Shown in pieces: positions 33,566 through 42,992 of a stretch of 64,000 nt of DNA. Source of the stretch: Rhizobium lentis (GTDB lineage Bacteria > Pseudomonadota > Alphaproteobacteria > Rhizobiales > Rhizobiaceae); NCBI RefSeq assembly GCF_014200175.1, contig NZ_JACHBD010000008.1, positions 248,001 through 312,000 on the forward strand, read 5' to 3'. The translations under genes and the position numbers were made by a program. Positions within the stretch are counted from its first letter, which is position 1; each line of letters opens with the position of its first letter. The notes under the pieces were generated by a model. It was not told the DNA's origin and did not search any database. It worked only from the letters and a program-made list of their open reading frames with translations.

Positions 33566-34555
33566 ATGAAGAAACTTGTCGTGGCAGGCATGCTGTGCCT
33601 CGCGGCTGTGACCGGGAGCGAACGGGCGGCCTATTCGGCCTCGTTCTTCGGGCTGCATCTGGGCGGCCGATCCGCGGAAAACCAGGCGGCGGCGCCCGTT
33701 ATCAAGGTGCAGAGCGGCGACGCCGAGGTTCGCGTGCAGCAGCTCGAAGAGCAGCTGCGACAGCTGAACGGCCGAATCGAGGAGATGAGCTTCCAGCTGC
33801 TGCAGATGCAGGAGACGATCCGCAAGCAGCAGGAAGACAATGAATTCCGCTTCCAGCAGCTTGAAAAAACCGGTTCCGGCGGTGGTGGCGCCAAGGCGCC
33901 TGTCAAGAAGAGCGAGACTGATGCCGCTCCGGCAGCGTCCGGTGGCGATGATGTCGCGAGAGTGATCCAAGCACCGCAGGGAGCCGAAACGGCTCCCTCC
34001 ACCGATGTGCCTGATAATACCGGCCTCGGCCAGCCGCCGAAGCAACTCGGCTCAATCGACTTCGATCAGAACGGCAACCCGATCGGCGGAACCGTCGACG
34101 AAAATGCCACCATCGGCTCCGGCCCCATTCCCGATGCAAATGGCCGCACACCCCAGCAGACGGCCTCGCTCGGCAGTGAGGCGGATCAGTACAAGGCAGC
34201 GTACGGCCACGTCCTGTCAGGCGATTACGGCACTGCAGAGCAGGAATTCAACCAGTACATCGCCCGTTACCCAAGTAGCGCGCGGGCCGCTGACGCCAAT
34301 TTCTGGCTCGGCGAAGCGCTCTATTCGCAAGGTAAATATAACGAGGCGGCCAAGACTTTCCTCAACGCTCACCAGAAATACGGCAGCTCGGAAAAGGCGC
34401 CGGAAATGCTGCTGAAACTCGGCATGTCGCTTGCGGCCCTCGATAATAAGGAGACGGCTTGCGCGACGCTGCGCGAGGTCTCGAAGCGCTATCCGAAGGC
34501 GTCACGCGCCGTCATAAGCAAGGTTGCGAGCGAACAAAAACGCCTCGCCTGCTAA
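33566..34555 (+). CDS. cpoB: Tol-Pal system TPR protein CpoB (YbgF)
   Basis: 329 residues. Signal peptide KKLVVAGMLCLAAVTGSERAAYS; the N-terminal trimerising coiled coil (EVRVQQLEEQLRQLNGRIEEMSFQLLQMQETIRK, residues 50-90); a low-complexity middle; a C-terminal TPR region (YKAAYGHVLSGDYGTAEQEFNQYIARYP and ANFWLGEALYSQGKYNEAAKTFL). CpoB couples peptidoglycan synthesis with outer-membrane constriction. The start at 33566 follows CAGGACGATACAT. Confidence 0.93.
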   Translation: MKKLVVAGMLCLAAVTGSERAAYSASFFGLHLGGRSAENQAAAPVIKVQSGDAEVRVQQLEEQLRQLNGRIEEMSFQLLQMQETIRKQQEDNEFRFQQLEKTGSGGGGAKAPVKKSETDAAPAASGGDDVARVIQAPQGAETAPSTDVPDNTGLGQPPKQLGSIDFDQNGNPIGGTVDENATIGSGPIPDANGRTPQQTASLGSEADQYKAAYGHVLSGDYGTAEQEFNQYIARYPSSARAADANFWLGEALYSQGKYNEAAKTFLNAHQKYGSSEKAPEMLLKLGMSLAALDNKETACATLREVSKRYPKASRAVISKVASEQKRLAC

Positions 34556-34566
34556 GGTCTTCCGGA

Positions 34567-36048
34567 ATGTCTCCGGAAGCCGCATCGCCTCGAGCGGCGA
34601 TCCTCCAGCTCCTCGAATCGCTTCAAAGTCCTGCGCGCCTTCTCGTCGCGATATCGGGCGGCAGCGATTCCATCGGCCTGCTTCTCCTCCTCGACGAAGC
34701 CGTGAAGGCCGCGCCTCATCGCAAGATTTCACTCTGTGCTGCCACTGTCGATCACCGGCTGCGGGCCGGCTCCGCGGACGAAGCGCAACAGGTCGCCGCG
34801 CTCTGTGCATCGCTCGGCATTCCCCACATCATCGCAGTCTGGCAGGGCGAAAAGCCGAAAACCGGCATCATGGCCGCGGCCCGCGAGGCTCGCTACGACC
34901 TCTTGGCGGAATCGGCAGAGAGGCTCGGCGCCAGTCTCATCGTCACCGGCCATACGCTCGACGATCAGCGTGAAACATTGCAGATGCGCGGCGTGCGAAC
35001 GGAGCAGCTTTCATCAGGCATCGCCGATGCGGTGCTTTTCGATCGGCGGTTCTGGATTTTGCGGCCGCTTCTCTTTTCCAGCCGGACAGATATCCGCGCT
35101 TTTCTCAAAGATCAGGGTGTTTCGTGGATCGACGACCCCAGCAATGAGGATGTGAAATACGAGCGCGTGCGGGTGCGCCGGCAGCTATCCGCCGATCGAG
35201 CGACGGAGACGGATATTCGTGCGGCCTGGGAAGCGCGGCTGGCTCTGTCGTTGCGCGCCGCCGAATGGCTGGACCGCCATTTCAGGCTTCATGGCGGCCT
35301 GCTTGGGCAGGTATCTGTTGATGGTTTGCGGCAGGATCGCGCAGTTCTGGACTATGCGCTCGGCCGTCTGACAGCCGTCTTCGGCGGGCAGGCATTCGTG
35401 CCAGGAAGGGCGCATATGGAGCGCCTTCTCTCGTTTGTCACCGGCGGGGAACCGGGGCGGATGACTACCGGTCGAGTCGTGTTCGATCGCAGGCGTGACG
35501 GGCTTTATTTGGCGCGTGAGAACCGGGGGATTGTACCGATGATTTTGCGGCCGGGAGAGGCGGGGGTGTGGGATGGGAGGTTTGAAGCCGTAAACGGTTC
35601 CGGAGCGACCGTAAGGATAGAAGCGCAGGCCACCAGTTCCTCCCTCATTCCTGTGTCCTCAGGGCTTCGCCCGAGGGATGTCACAGGAATCCAGTCACCG
35701 CGCGTCGCCGCGGTGAATGACTCGACAATAAGTAGTGAGTCTTCCGCGCCCAAGGACCTGGGCGCCCTGGATTCCTGTGACGAGCACAGGAATGAGGGGG
35801 AGTGGAGCAGGGGCCTGCCCAAGGCGGCATGGAAACGTGCCGTCGCCTCAGCGCCGGCTTTTTCCGTCGATGGAGACCCCCTATCTCGGGAATCTTCCGG
35901 CTCGATCCATCTGACGTCCTATTTCGCACCCTTCGACCGCTTTTTGACACGATTTGATTTCATCTTCGCCGATAGGCTTTCGGCGGTTTTCGCGATGGCG
36001 CCCTATGCGGGACTGCCTTTAAGAAGTATTGACGGAAAAACCATCTGA
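34567..36048 (+). CDS. tilS: tRNA(Ile)-lysidine synthase TilS with in-frame palindromic insert
   Basis: 493 residues. Adds lysine to C34 of tRNA-Ile(CAU) so that it reads AUA. The PP-loop SGGSDSIG lies near residue 30, then HRLRAGSADEAQQVAALC, HTLDDQRETLQMRG and WIDDPSNED. The last part (SRGLPKAAWKR to the end) is the C-terminal domain. Residues about 359-411 (LIPVSSGLRPRDVTG to CDEHRNEG) are encoded by a 157-bp repeat; without them the protein would be about 440 residues, the normal size. Starts after AAGG, 11 bases from cpoB. Whether the insert is tolerated in the folded enzyme is not known, but the frame is preserved. Confidence 0.92.
   Translation: MSPEAASPRAAILQLLESLQSPARLLVAISGGSDSIGLLLLLDEAVKAAPHRKISLCAATVDHRLRAGSADEAQQVAALCASLGIPHIIAVWQGEKPKTGIMAAAREARYDLLAESAERLGASLIVTGHTLDDQRETLQMRGVRTEQLSSGIADAVLFDRRFWILRPLLFSSRTDIRAFLKDQGVSWIDDPSNEDVKYERVRVRRQLSADRATETDIRAAWEARLALSLRAAEWLDRHFRLHGGLLGQVSVDGLRQDRAVLDYALGRLTAVFGGQAFVPGRAHMERLLSFVTGGEPGRMTTGRVVFDRRRDGLYLARENRGIVPMILRPGEAGVWDGRFEAVNGSGATVRIEAQATSSSLIPVSSGLRPRDVTGIQSPRVAAVNDSTISSESSAPKDLGALDSCDEHRNEGEWSRGLPKAAWKRAVASAPAFSVDGDPLSRESSGSIHLTSYFAPFDRFLTRFDFIFADRLSAVFAMAPYAGLPLRSIDGKTI
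35642..35798. repeat. Palindromic repeat inserted in frame in tilS
   Basis: The ends CCCTCATTCCTGTG (35642-35655) and CACAGGAATGAGGG (35785-35798) are perfect 14-bp inverted repeats. An inner GCGCCCAAGGACCTGGGCGC hairpin is at 35746-35765 and a stem CAGGGCTTCGCCC at 35660-35672. The intergenic sequence 40294-40432 is a relative, with an identical core apart from few changes. In the tilS frame it encodes about 52 residues with no stop. Confidence 0.85.
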
Positions 36049-36144
36049 CCTGGGGGATTGCCTTGGCAACAGCACGGCGCAACCCTATGTTAGAATGAAT
36101 AAGACGGTCGCCATGAGGCGGCTGTCCCAGTGCTGGGGAGTTCA

Positions 36145-38076
<1,932 letters not shown>

Positions 38077-38098
38077 GCCGCCAGCGCCATATTGAACA

Positions 38099-38133
38099 AG
38101 GCCGGATTTCCCAAGCGGGAGATCCGGCCTTTT
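38099..38133 (+). terminator. Terminator after ftsH
   Basis: AGGCCGGATTTCCC and GGGAGATCCGGCCT pair with a short loop and are followed by TTTTCT. A strong intrinsic terminator that separates ftsH from glmM, so glmM should have its own promoter in 38140-38300. Confidence 0.9.
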
Positions 38134-38318
38134 CTATTGGTAACGGGATATAATCATTTTTCTTGCTAATTTACGTGCCGATCGCCGCATTTTGTGGCAT
38201 TCCGCTGAATTGAGGCAAGCATGAATCACGCTCCTGGATTGACGACATTCCATTGAAGCCAGATTCGCTTGGAACGGTGCGCTGCCTTGAATGGCGCGCG
38301 GAAAGTGCAGGAGTGTAG

Positions 38319-39671
38319 ATGAAAAGACGCTATTTCGGGACCGACGGCATTCGCGGCCAATCCAATGTCTTCCCGATGACACCGGATCTCGCCATGCGGG
38401 TCGGCATCGCCGCCGGCACGATCTTCCGTCGCGGCAATCATCGCCATCGCGTCGTCATCGGCAAGGATACGCGCCTTTCCGGCTATATGCTCGAAAACGC
38501 CATGGTCGCGGGTTTCACCGCCGCCGGCCTCGACGCCTTCATTCTCGGCCCGATCCCGACGCCTGCGGTCGCCATGCTGACCCGTTCGCTGCGCTGCGAT
38601 ATCGGCGTGATGATATCGGCTTCGCACAATCCCTACGAGGACAACGGCATCAAGCTGTTCGGCCCCGATGGCTATAAGCTGTCCGACGACATCGAGGCCG
38701 AGATCGAGGATTTGCTCGAAAAGGACCTAAGCACGCAGCTCGCCAAGTCCGATGACATCGGCCGCGCCAAGCGCGTCGACGGCGTGCATGACCGTTATAT
38801 CGAACACGCCAAACGCACCCTGCCGCGCGACGTGACCCTCCAGGGCCTGCGGATCGCGATCGACTGCGCCAACGGCGCTGCCTATAAGGTGGCGCCTGCC
38901 GTGCTCTGGGAGCTCGGCGCCGACGTCGTCACCATCGGCAACGAGCCGAACGGCACCAATATCAATCTCAATTGCGGCTCCACCAGTCCGGTCGCGCTGC
39001 AGAAGAAGGTCGACGAGGTGCGTGCCGATATCGGCATCGCGCTCGATGGCGATGCAGACCGCGTCATCATCATCGATGAGAATGGTTCGATCGTCGACGG
39101 CGATCAGCTGATGGCCGTCATTGCCGAGAGCTGGGCCGAGAGCCAGCAGCTGCGTGGTAATGGCATCGTCGCCACTGTCATGTCCAACCTCGGCCTCGAG
39201 CGCTTTCTTGACGAGCGCGGCATGGCGCTCGCCCGCACGAAGGTCGGCGACCGTTATGTCGTCGAGCATATGCGCCAGCACAATTACAATGTCGGCGGTG
39301 AGCAGTCGGGCCATATCGTGTTGTCGGATTACGGCACGACGGGCGACGGCCTGGTTGCCGCGCTTCAAATCCTTGCCGCCGTCAAACGCACCGGCAGGAC
39401 CGTCAGCGAGGTCTGCCGCCGCTTCGAGCCGGTGCCGCAGCTCTTGCGCAATGTCCGCATCAGCGGGGGCAAGCCGCTGGAGGATATCCAGGTGCAGAAG
39501 GCGATCGCCGATGCCGAAGCCGAGCTTGCGAAGACGGGACGGCTTGTCATCCGCCCCTCCGGCACCGAGCCGCTGATCCGCGTCATGGCTGAGGGCGACG
39601 ATCGCGCCCAGATCGAGCGCATCGTCAACGAGTTGATCGGCACCATTTCAAACGTCCGTACCGCTGCCTGA
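38319..39671 (+). CDS. glmM: Phosphoglucosamine mutase GlmM
   Basis: 450 residues. Interconverts glucosamine 6- and 1-phosphate on the way to UDP-GlcNAc for peptidoglycan and LPS. Begins MKRRYFGTDGIRG; the phosphoserine loop is ISASHNPYEDNGIK (Ser near 102), the metal loop is DGDADR (near 245), and the sugar loop GEQSGHI (near 328). Full length. Follows ftsH after a terminator. Confidence 0.96.
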   Translation: MKRRYFGTDGIRGQSNVFPMTPDLAMRVGIAAGTIFRRGNHRHRVVIGKDTRLSGYMLENAMVAGFTAAGLDAFILGPIPTPAVAMLTRSLRCDIGVMISASHNPYEDNGIKLFGPDGYKLSDDIEAEIEDLLEKDLSTQLAKSDDIGRAKRVDGVHDRYIEHAKRTLPRDVTLQGLRIAIDCANGAAYKVAPAVLWELGADVVTIGNEPNGTNINLNCGSTSPVALQKKVDEVRADIGIALDGDADRVIIIDENGSIVDGDQLMAVIAESWAESQQLRGNGIVATVMSNLGLERFLDERGMALARTKVGDRYVVEHMRQHNYNVGGEQSGHIVLSDYGTTGDGLVAALQILAAVKRTGRTVSEVCRRFEPVPQLLRNVRISGGKPLEDIQVQKAIADAEAELAKTGRLVIRPSGTEPLIRVMAEGDDRAQIERIVNELIGTISNVRTAA

Positions 39672-39751
39672 TTTTCTGAGGGCAGATCGGGCTCGGCGAC
39701 ATGGTTGGGCGTTTGCACCGATGCTCAGAGAGTGAGCGAGGCCCTCCCTCC

Positions 39752-39893
39752 GCCCTCATCCTGAGGTGCCCCGAAGGGGCCTCAAAAGACGAGGTCGGCC
39801 ACCGGGCGCTATCCAACAATTCGGCGGGCTGTAAGTGCTCAGCCACCCGCCCCGTCCTTTCGAGGCTCCTGCTGGGCACCTCAGGATGAGGGC
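39752..39893. repeat. Inverted-repeat element (about 142 bp)
   Basis: GCCCTCATCCTGAGGTGCC (39752-39770) and GGCACCTCAGGATGAGGGC (39875-39893) are perfect 19-bp inverted copies. Inner arms CCCCGAAGGGGCCTC and CCTTTCGAGGC give further stems. It matches a palindromic intergenic repeat type that is frequent in Rhizobiales. Confidence 0.8.
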
Positions 39894-40010
39894 TAATCGG
39901 TGTGCCGTGTGGCTGAAGGATAGACCGGCGTGCTTTGCTCGTGAAGATTCGTTCGACACTACGCTCTACGGCAGAAAATCTAGCGCAAGTATCAGCCCAT
40001 CCAACCCGAC

Positions 40011-40272
40011 CGAGTCAGTTTATGCGGGGAATGGCATTGTCTGATTTTCGCTAGCGGATGACCTCCCTACACCCGCGTCTACGGTGTGAGTGGCTCCTTC
40101 GGCCCACCCTCACCACCGTCATGCTCGGCCTTGAGCCGAGCATCCACGCCGCATCCATCGGCAGCAGTGTCATGGATCCCAGGCTCAAGGCCTGGGATGA
40201 CGGAGAGCGTGGTTGGCGTTTTCGTCAAACTCGTTGTCAGCGTACAGAGGGATACCACAACGGGTGGTTCAT
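40011..40272. repeat. 262-bp repeat, copy 2 (inverted)
   Basis: Reverse-complement relative of 26554-26815 with the same length. The inner palindromes ATGCTCGGCCTTGAGCCGAG and ATCCCAGGCTCAAGGCCTGG correspond to those of copy 1. Divergence by many point changes indicates the copies are not recent duplicates. Confidence 0.8.
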
Positions 40273-40293
40273 CACGCCGGCACCTACTACACG

Positions 40294-40432
40294 CTCCATC
40301 ATCCTGTGCTCGTCACAGGAGTCGAGCCACGGCGTGTCGCTGCCGGGAATGACTCCTATACGATTAAGGGAGTTTCCCGCGCCCAAGGACTTGGGCGCAT
40401 TGGATTGCTGTGACGAGCAGAGGAATGAGGCT
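40294..40432. repeat. Palindromic repeat related to the tilS insert
   Basis: Shares with 35642-35798 the order CATCCTGTG..., GTCACAGGA, GGAATGACTC, CGCGCCCAAGGAC, TGGGCGC and TGTGACGAGCA...GGAATGAGG, but lacks about 20 bases (the CAGGGCTTCGCCC stem). The plus-strand frame that encodes APKDLGALDCCDEQRNE matches the tilS peptide APKDLGALDSCDEHRNE. Confidence 0.85.
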
Positions 40433-40613
40433 GGGGTGAGCGTCCTAGCCGGATGATATTGCATGCCGCGTCACAGCTGGACGAGGATATGGGAAGAGCT
40501 AGCACGCAAAGCAGCCCAAACGCCTCGTCACGTCCATAACTTCGAAGGGCTTTACCGCGACAATCGAAGTTTCCTCTACATGAAGCTTCAAGATCTACAG
40601 TAAATAATCGTGG

Positions 40614-40628
40614 TTAAGCAGCTTTTAA
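40614..40628 (+). promoter_or_regulatory. CtrA-type box TTAA-N7-TTAA before the outer-membrane gene
   Basis: TTAAGCAGCTTTTAA at 40614-40628 fits the CtrA consensus TTAA-N7-TTAA exactly, 86 bases before the start codon of the beta-barrel gene. CtrA is the cell-cycle master regulator in alphaproteobacteria. Direct binding is inferred. Confidence 0.55.
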
Positions 40629-40713
40629 GGTTTCCGGTTCATTATCCATACGAAGCGTATCAGATTGGCGGCGACTTGAGCCTGCCGATGTAACGGATTT
40701 TGGAGTGGGATCC

Positions 40714-41550
40714 ATGAAAAGAAGCTTGTCCGGCATCTTCGCGGCATTGTTGATCGCGACAAATGCCTATTCCGCGGACTTCGCTCCGGCCGAGCCCATC
40801 CCGGAGCAGCCGCCCGAGGTGACGGTCAGTGAAGCGACGGGCTGGTACCTGCGCGGCGATGTCGGTTATGCCTTTACCGATCTGCGCGGTGCCCGTTATT
40901 TCCAGGGCAGCAATGCTACCGAAGTCGATTTCGACGACGCTGACCTCGACGACGCATGGACGATCGGCGGCGGTGTCGGTTACCAGATCAACAGCTACCT
41001 GCGCACCGATCTGACCTTCGATTATCTCACCCAGGCCGACTTCCGCGGCTCGACGGTCGGTCAGTGCGGCTTCCCGCTGGTGGATTGCACTTCGCGCGAC
41101 CGCTCGTCGCTGACGGCCTATACGCTGCTCGCCAACGCCTATGTCGATCTCGGCACCTACGGCTACGTCACGCCTTATGTCGGCGCCGGTATCGGCGGCT
41201 CCTACGTCAAGTGGAAAAACCTGCGCAACGTCGCCTGCGCCGATGACGGCAGCTTCTGCGATGACGAGGTCACCCATGGCGGCAAGGGCAACTGGCGCTT
41301 TACTTACGCCCTCATGGCCGGCGCTTCGGTCGACGTTACCTGCAACATCAAGGCCGATGTCGGCTACCGCTACCTGCATATCGACGGCGGCAACATGTTC
41401 GGCTATGCCGAAAACGGCGGCCCGGGCCGCGACAAGGGTCTGAGCGTCCACGAAGCCCGCGTCGGCGCCCGCTATCTCTTTGGTGGATGCGCCCAGGCGA
41501 GCTACGAACCGCCGCCGGAAATCCCGCTGCAGCAGCCGGTCTACAAGTAA
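40714..41550 (+). CDS. Outer-membrane beta-barrel protein (Omp25/RopB-like)
   Basis: 278 residues. Signal peptide KRSLSGIFAALLIATNAYS; then an acidic Pro-rich mature N terminus and alternating beta-strand patterns (WYLRGDVGYAFTDL, AWTIGGGVGYQINSYLRTDLTFDY, YVTPYVGAGIGGSYVKW, VGARYLFGG) of an eight-stranded barrel. Extracellular loops are acidic with Cys (GQCGFPLVDC). RopB/Omp25-like proteins stabilise the rhizobial envelope. Start 40714 with GGAGTGGGA before it. C-terminal tail is Pro-rich after the barrel, which is unusual for a pore terminus. Confidence 0.82.
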   Translation: MKRSLSGIFAALLIATNAYSADFAPAEPIPEQPPEVTVSEATGWYLRGDVGYAFTDLRGARYFQGSNATEVDFDDADLDDAWTIGGGVGYQINSYLRTDLTFDYLTQADFRGSTVGQCGFPLVDCTSRDRSSLTAYTLLANAYVDLGTYGYVTPYVGAGIGGSYVKWKNLRNVACADDGSFCDDEVTHGGKGNWRFTYALMAGASVDVTCNIKADVGYRYLHIDGGNMFGYAENGGPGRDKGLSVHEARVGARYLFGGCAQASYEPPPEIPLQQPVYK

Positions 41551-41569
41551 ATTCAATCCGCTTGCATCA

Positions 41570-41601
41570 AAAAGCCGCCCCCGGTGGGGCGGCTTTTTTA
41601 T
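41570..41601 (+). terminator. Terminator after the outer-membrane gene
   Basis: AAAGCCGCCCC and GGGGCGGCTTTTTT flank CGGT; strong stem with T-run. Ends transcription before the serC leader. Confidence 0.92.
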
Positions 41602-41660
41602 TTCCGCCACTCCGCCTGCGTCAAAATATCTACCGGTTGCGACACTTCGATCTTGACTAT

Positions 41661-41736
41661 GACGCCGCCGATCCATACACACGGCGGCGGGACACCCTTC
41701 CCCAACGAAGGGCTTTCTATCTGAGAGGATAGCATC
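41661..41736 (+). ncRNA. serC leader RNA motif
   Basis: Directly before serC: stem 1 CGCCGCCG (41663-41670) with CGGCGGCG (41682-41689), stem 2 CCCTTC (41695-41700) with GAAGGG (41707-41712), and stem 3 CTATC (41717-41721) with GATAG (41728-41732) that encloses the ribosome-binding site GAGAGGA. This corresponds to the structured serC leader described in alphaproteobacteria. Its effector has not been established to my knowledge; masking of the ribosome site suggests translational control. Confidence 0.75.
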
Positions 41737-42915
41737 ATGGCGAAGACCGCAAAGCCGGACATCCGTCCGCATAATACCCATTTTTCTTCTGGCCCCTGCT
41801 CGAAGCGCCCCGGTTGGTCGCTCGAAGCCCTTTCCGACGCGGCCCTCGGCCGTTCGCACCGCGCGAAGGTCGGCAAGGCCAAGCTCAAGCAGGCCATCGA
41901 CCTTACCCGTGAAATTCTCGAAGTGCCGGCGGATTACCGCATCGGCATCGTTCCGGCCTCCGACACCGGCGCCGTCGAAATGGCGCTCTGGTCGCTGCTC
42001 GGCGAACGCGGCGTCGACATGCTCGCCTGGGAAAGCTTCGGCGCCGGCTGGGTCACCGATGTCGTCAAGCAGCTGAAGCTCAAGGATGTGCGCAGGCTCG
42101 AAGCCGGTTACGGCGAGCTTCCCGATCTCTCGGCTGTCGATTTCGACCGTGACGTCGTCTTCACCTGGAACGGCACCACATCAGGTGTGCGCGTGCCGAA
42201 CGGCGATTTCATCCCCGCCGACCGCAAGGGCCTGACGATCTGTGACGCCACTTCGGCCGCTTTCGCCCAGGAACTCGATTTCGCCAAGCTCGATGTCGTC
42301 ACCTTCTCCTGGCAGAAGGTTCTGGGCGGCGAGGGCGCGCACGGCGTCATCATCCTTTCGCCGCGCGCCGTCGAGCGCCTCACCACCTACACGCCGGCCT
42401 GGCCGCTGCCGAAGATCTTCCGCATGACCTCGGGCGGCAAGCTGACGGAAGGCATCTTCCAGGGCGAGACGATCAATACGCCGTCGATGCTCTGCGTCGA
42501 GGACTATATCGATGCGCTGCTCTGGGCCAAAGAGCTCGGCGGTCTCAAGGCGCTGATCGCGCGCGCCGATGCCAATGCCAAGGTCATCCACGATTTCGTC
42601 GCGGCGAACGACTGGATCGCCAATCTCGCCGTCAAGGCGGAAACGGCCTCCAACACCTCCGTCTGCCTGAAGATCGTCGACAAGGACATCGCGGCGCTCG
42701 ACGACGATGGACAGGCGAATTTCGCCAAGGGTCTGGTCGGCCTGCTGGAAAAGGAAGGTGTCGCCTATGACATCGGCCATTACCGCGACGCGCCGTCGGG
42801 TCTGCGCATCTGGGCCGGTGCCACGATCGAGGCATCCGACATGCAGAAGCTGATGCCCTGGCTTTCCTGGGCCTTCGAAACGCAGAAGGCACAGCTCTCC
42901 CAGGCTGCCGCCTGA
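41737..42915 (+). CDS. serC: Phosphoserine aminotransferase SerC
   Basis: 392 residues. Converts 3-phosphohydroxypyruvate and glutamate to phosphoserine (and serves pyridoxal phosphate synthesis). Starts KPDIRPHNTHFSSGPCSKRPGWS, the alphaproteobacterial SerC type. The PLP lysine lies in TFSWQKVLGGEGAHG (near 192), WNGTTSGVRVPNGDFI is also diagnostic, and NTPSMLCVEDYIDALLWA follows. Cotranscribed with serA; start defined by the leader site. Confidence 0.95.
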   Translation: MAKTAKPDIRPHNTHFSSGPCSKRPGWSLEALSDAALGRSHRAKVGKAKLKQAIDLTREILEVPADYRIGIVPASDTGAVEMALWSLLGERGVDMLAWESFGAGWVTDVVKQLKLKDVRRLEAGYGELPDLSAVDFDRDVVFTWNGTTSGVRVPNGDFIPADRKGLTICDATSAAFAQELDFAKLDVVTFSWQKVLGGEGAHGVIILSPRAVERLTTYTPAWPLPKIFRMTSGGKLTEGIFQGETINTPSMLCVEDYIDALLWAKELGGLKALIARADANAKVIHDFVAANDWIANLAVKAETASNTSVCLKIVDKDIAALDDDGQANFAKGLVGLLEKEGVAYDIGHYRDAPSGLRIWAGATIEASDMQKLMPWLSWAFETQKAQLSQAAA

Positions 42916-42992
42916 CGTGACAGCATCCGGCTCCGCCACAGGGCGGAGCCCTTGATTTCATCCATCGCTGAACATTTTTGAAGGAGTCCCTC

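Larger units (their letters stand above)
39672..40713. other. 1-kb gene-free repeat nest between glmM and the porin-like gene
   Basis: No protein is supported. Three repeats follow one another: an inverted-repeat element at 39752-39893, a 262-bp repeat at 40011-40272 and the tilS-type palindrome at 40294-40432. Open frames here (for example 40058-40456) are made of repeat sequence of a kind often miscalled as hypothetical proteins. The last 270 bases hold the promoter region of the outer-membrane gene. Confidence 0.75.

Noticed and set aside
40058..40456. 132-codon frame in the repeat nest
   Set aside because: Made entirely of palindromic repeat sequence; no start site. Peptide similarity to TilS is explained by the shared element.
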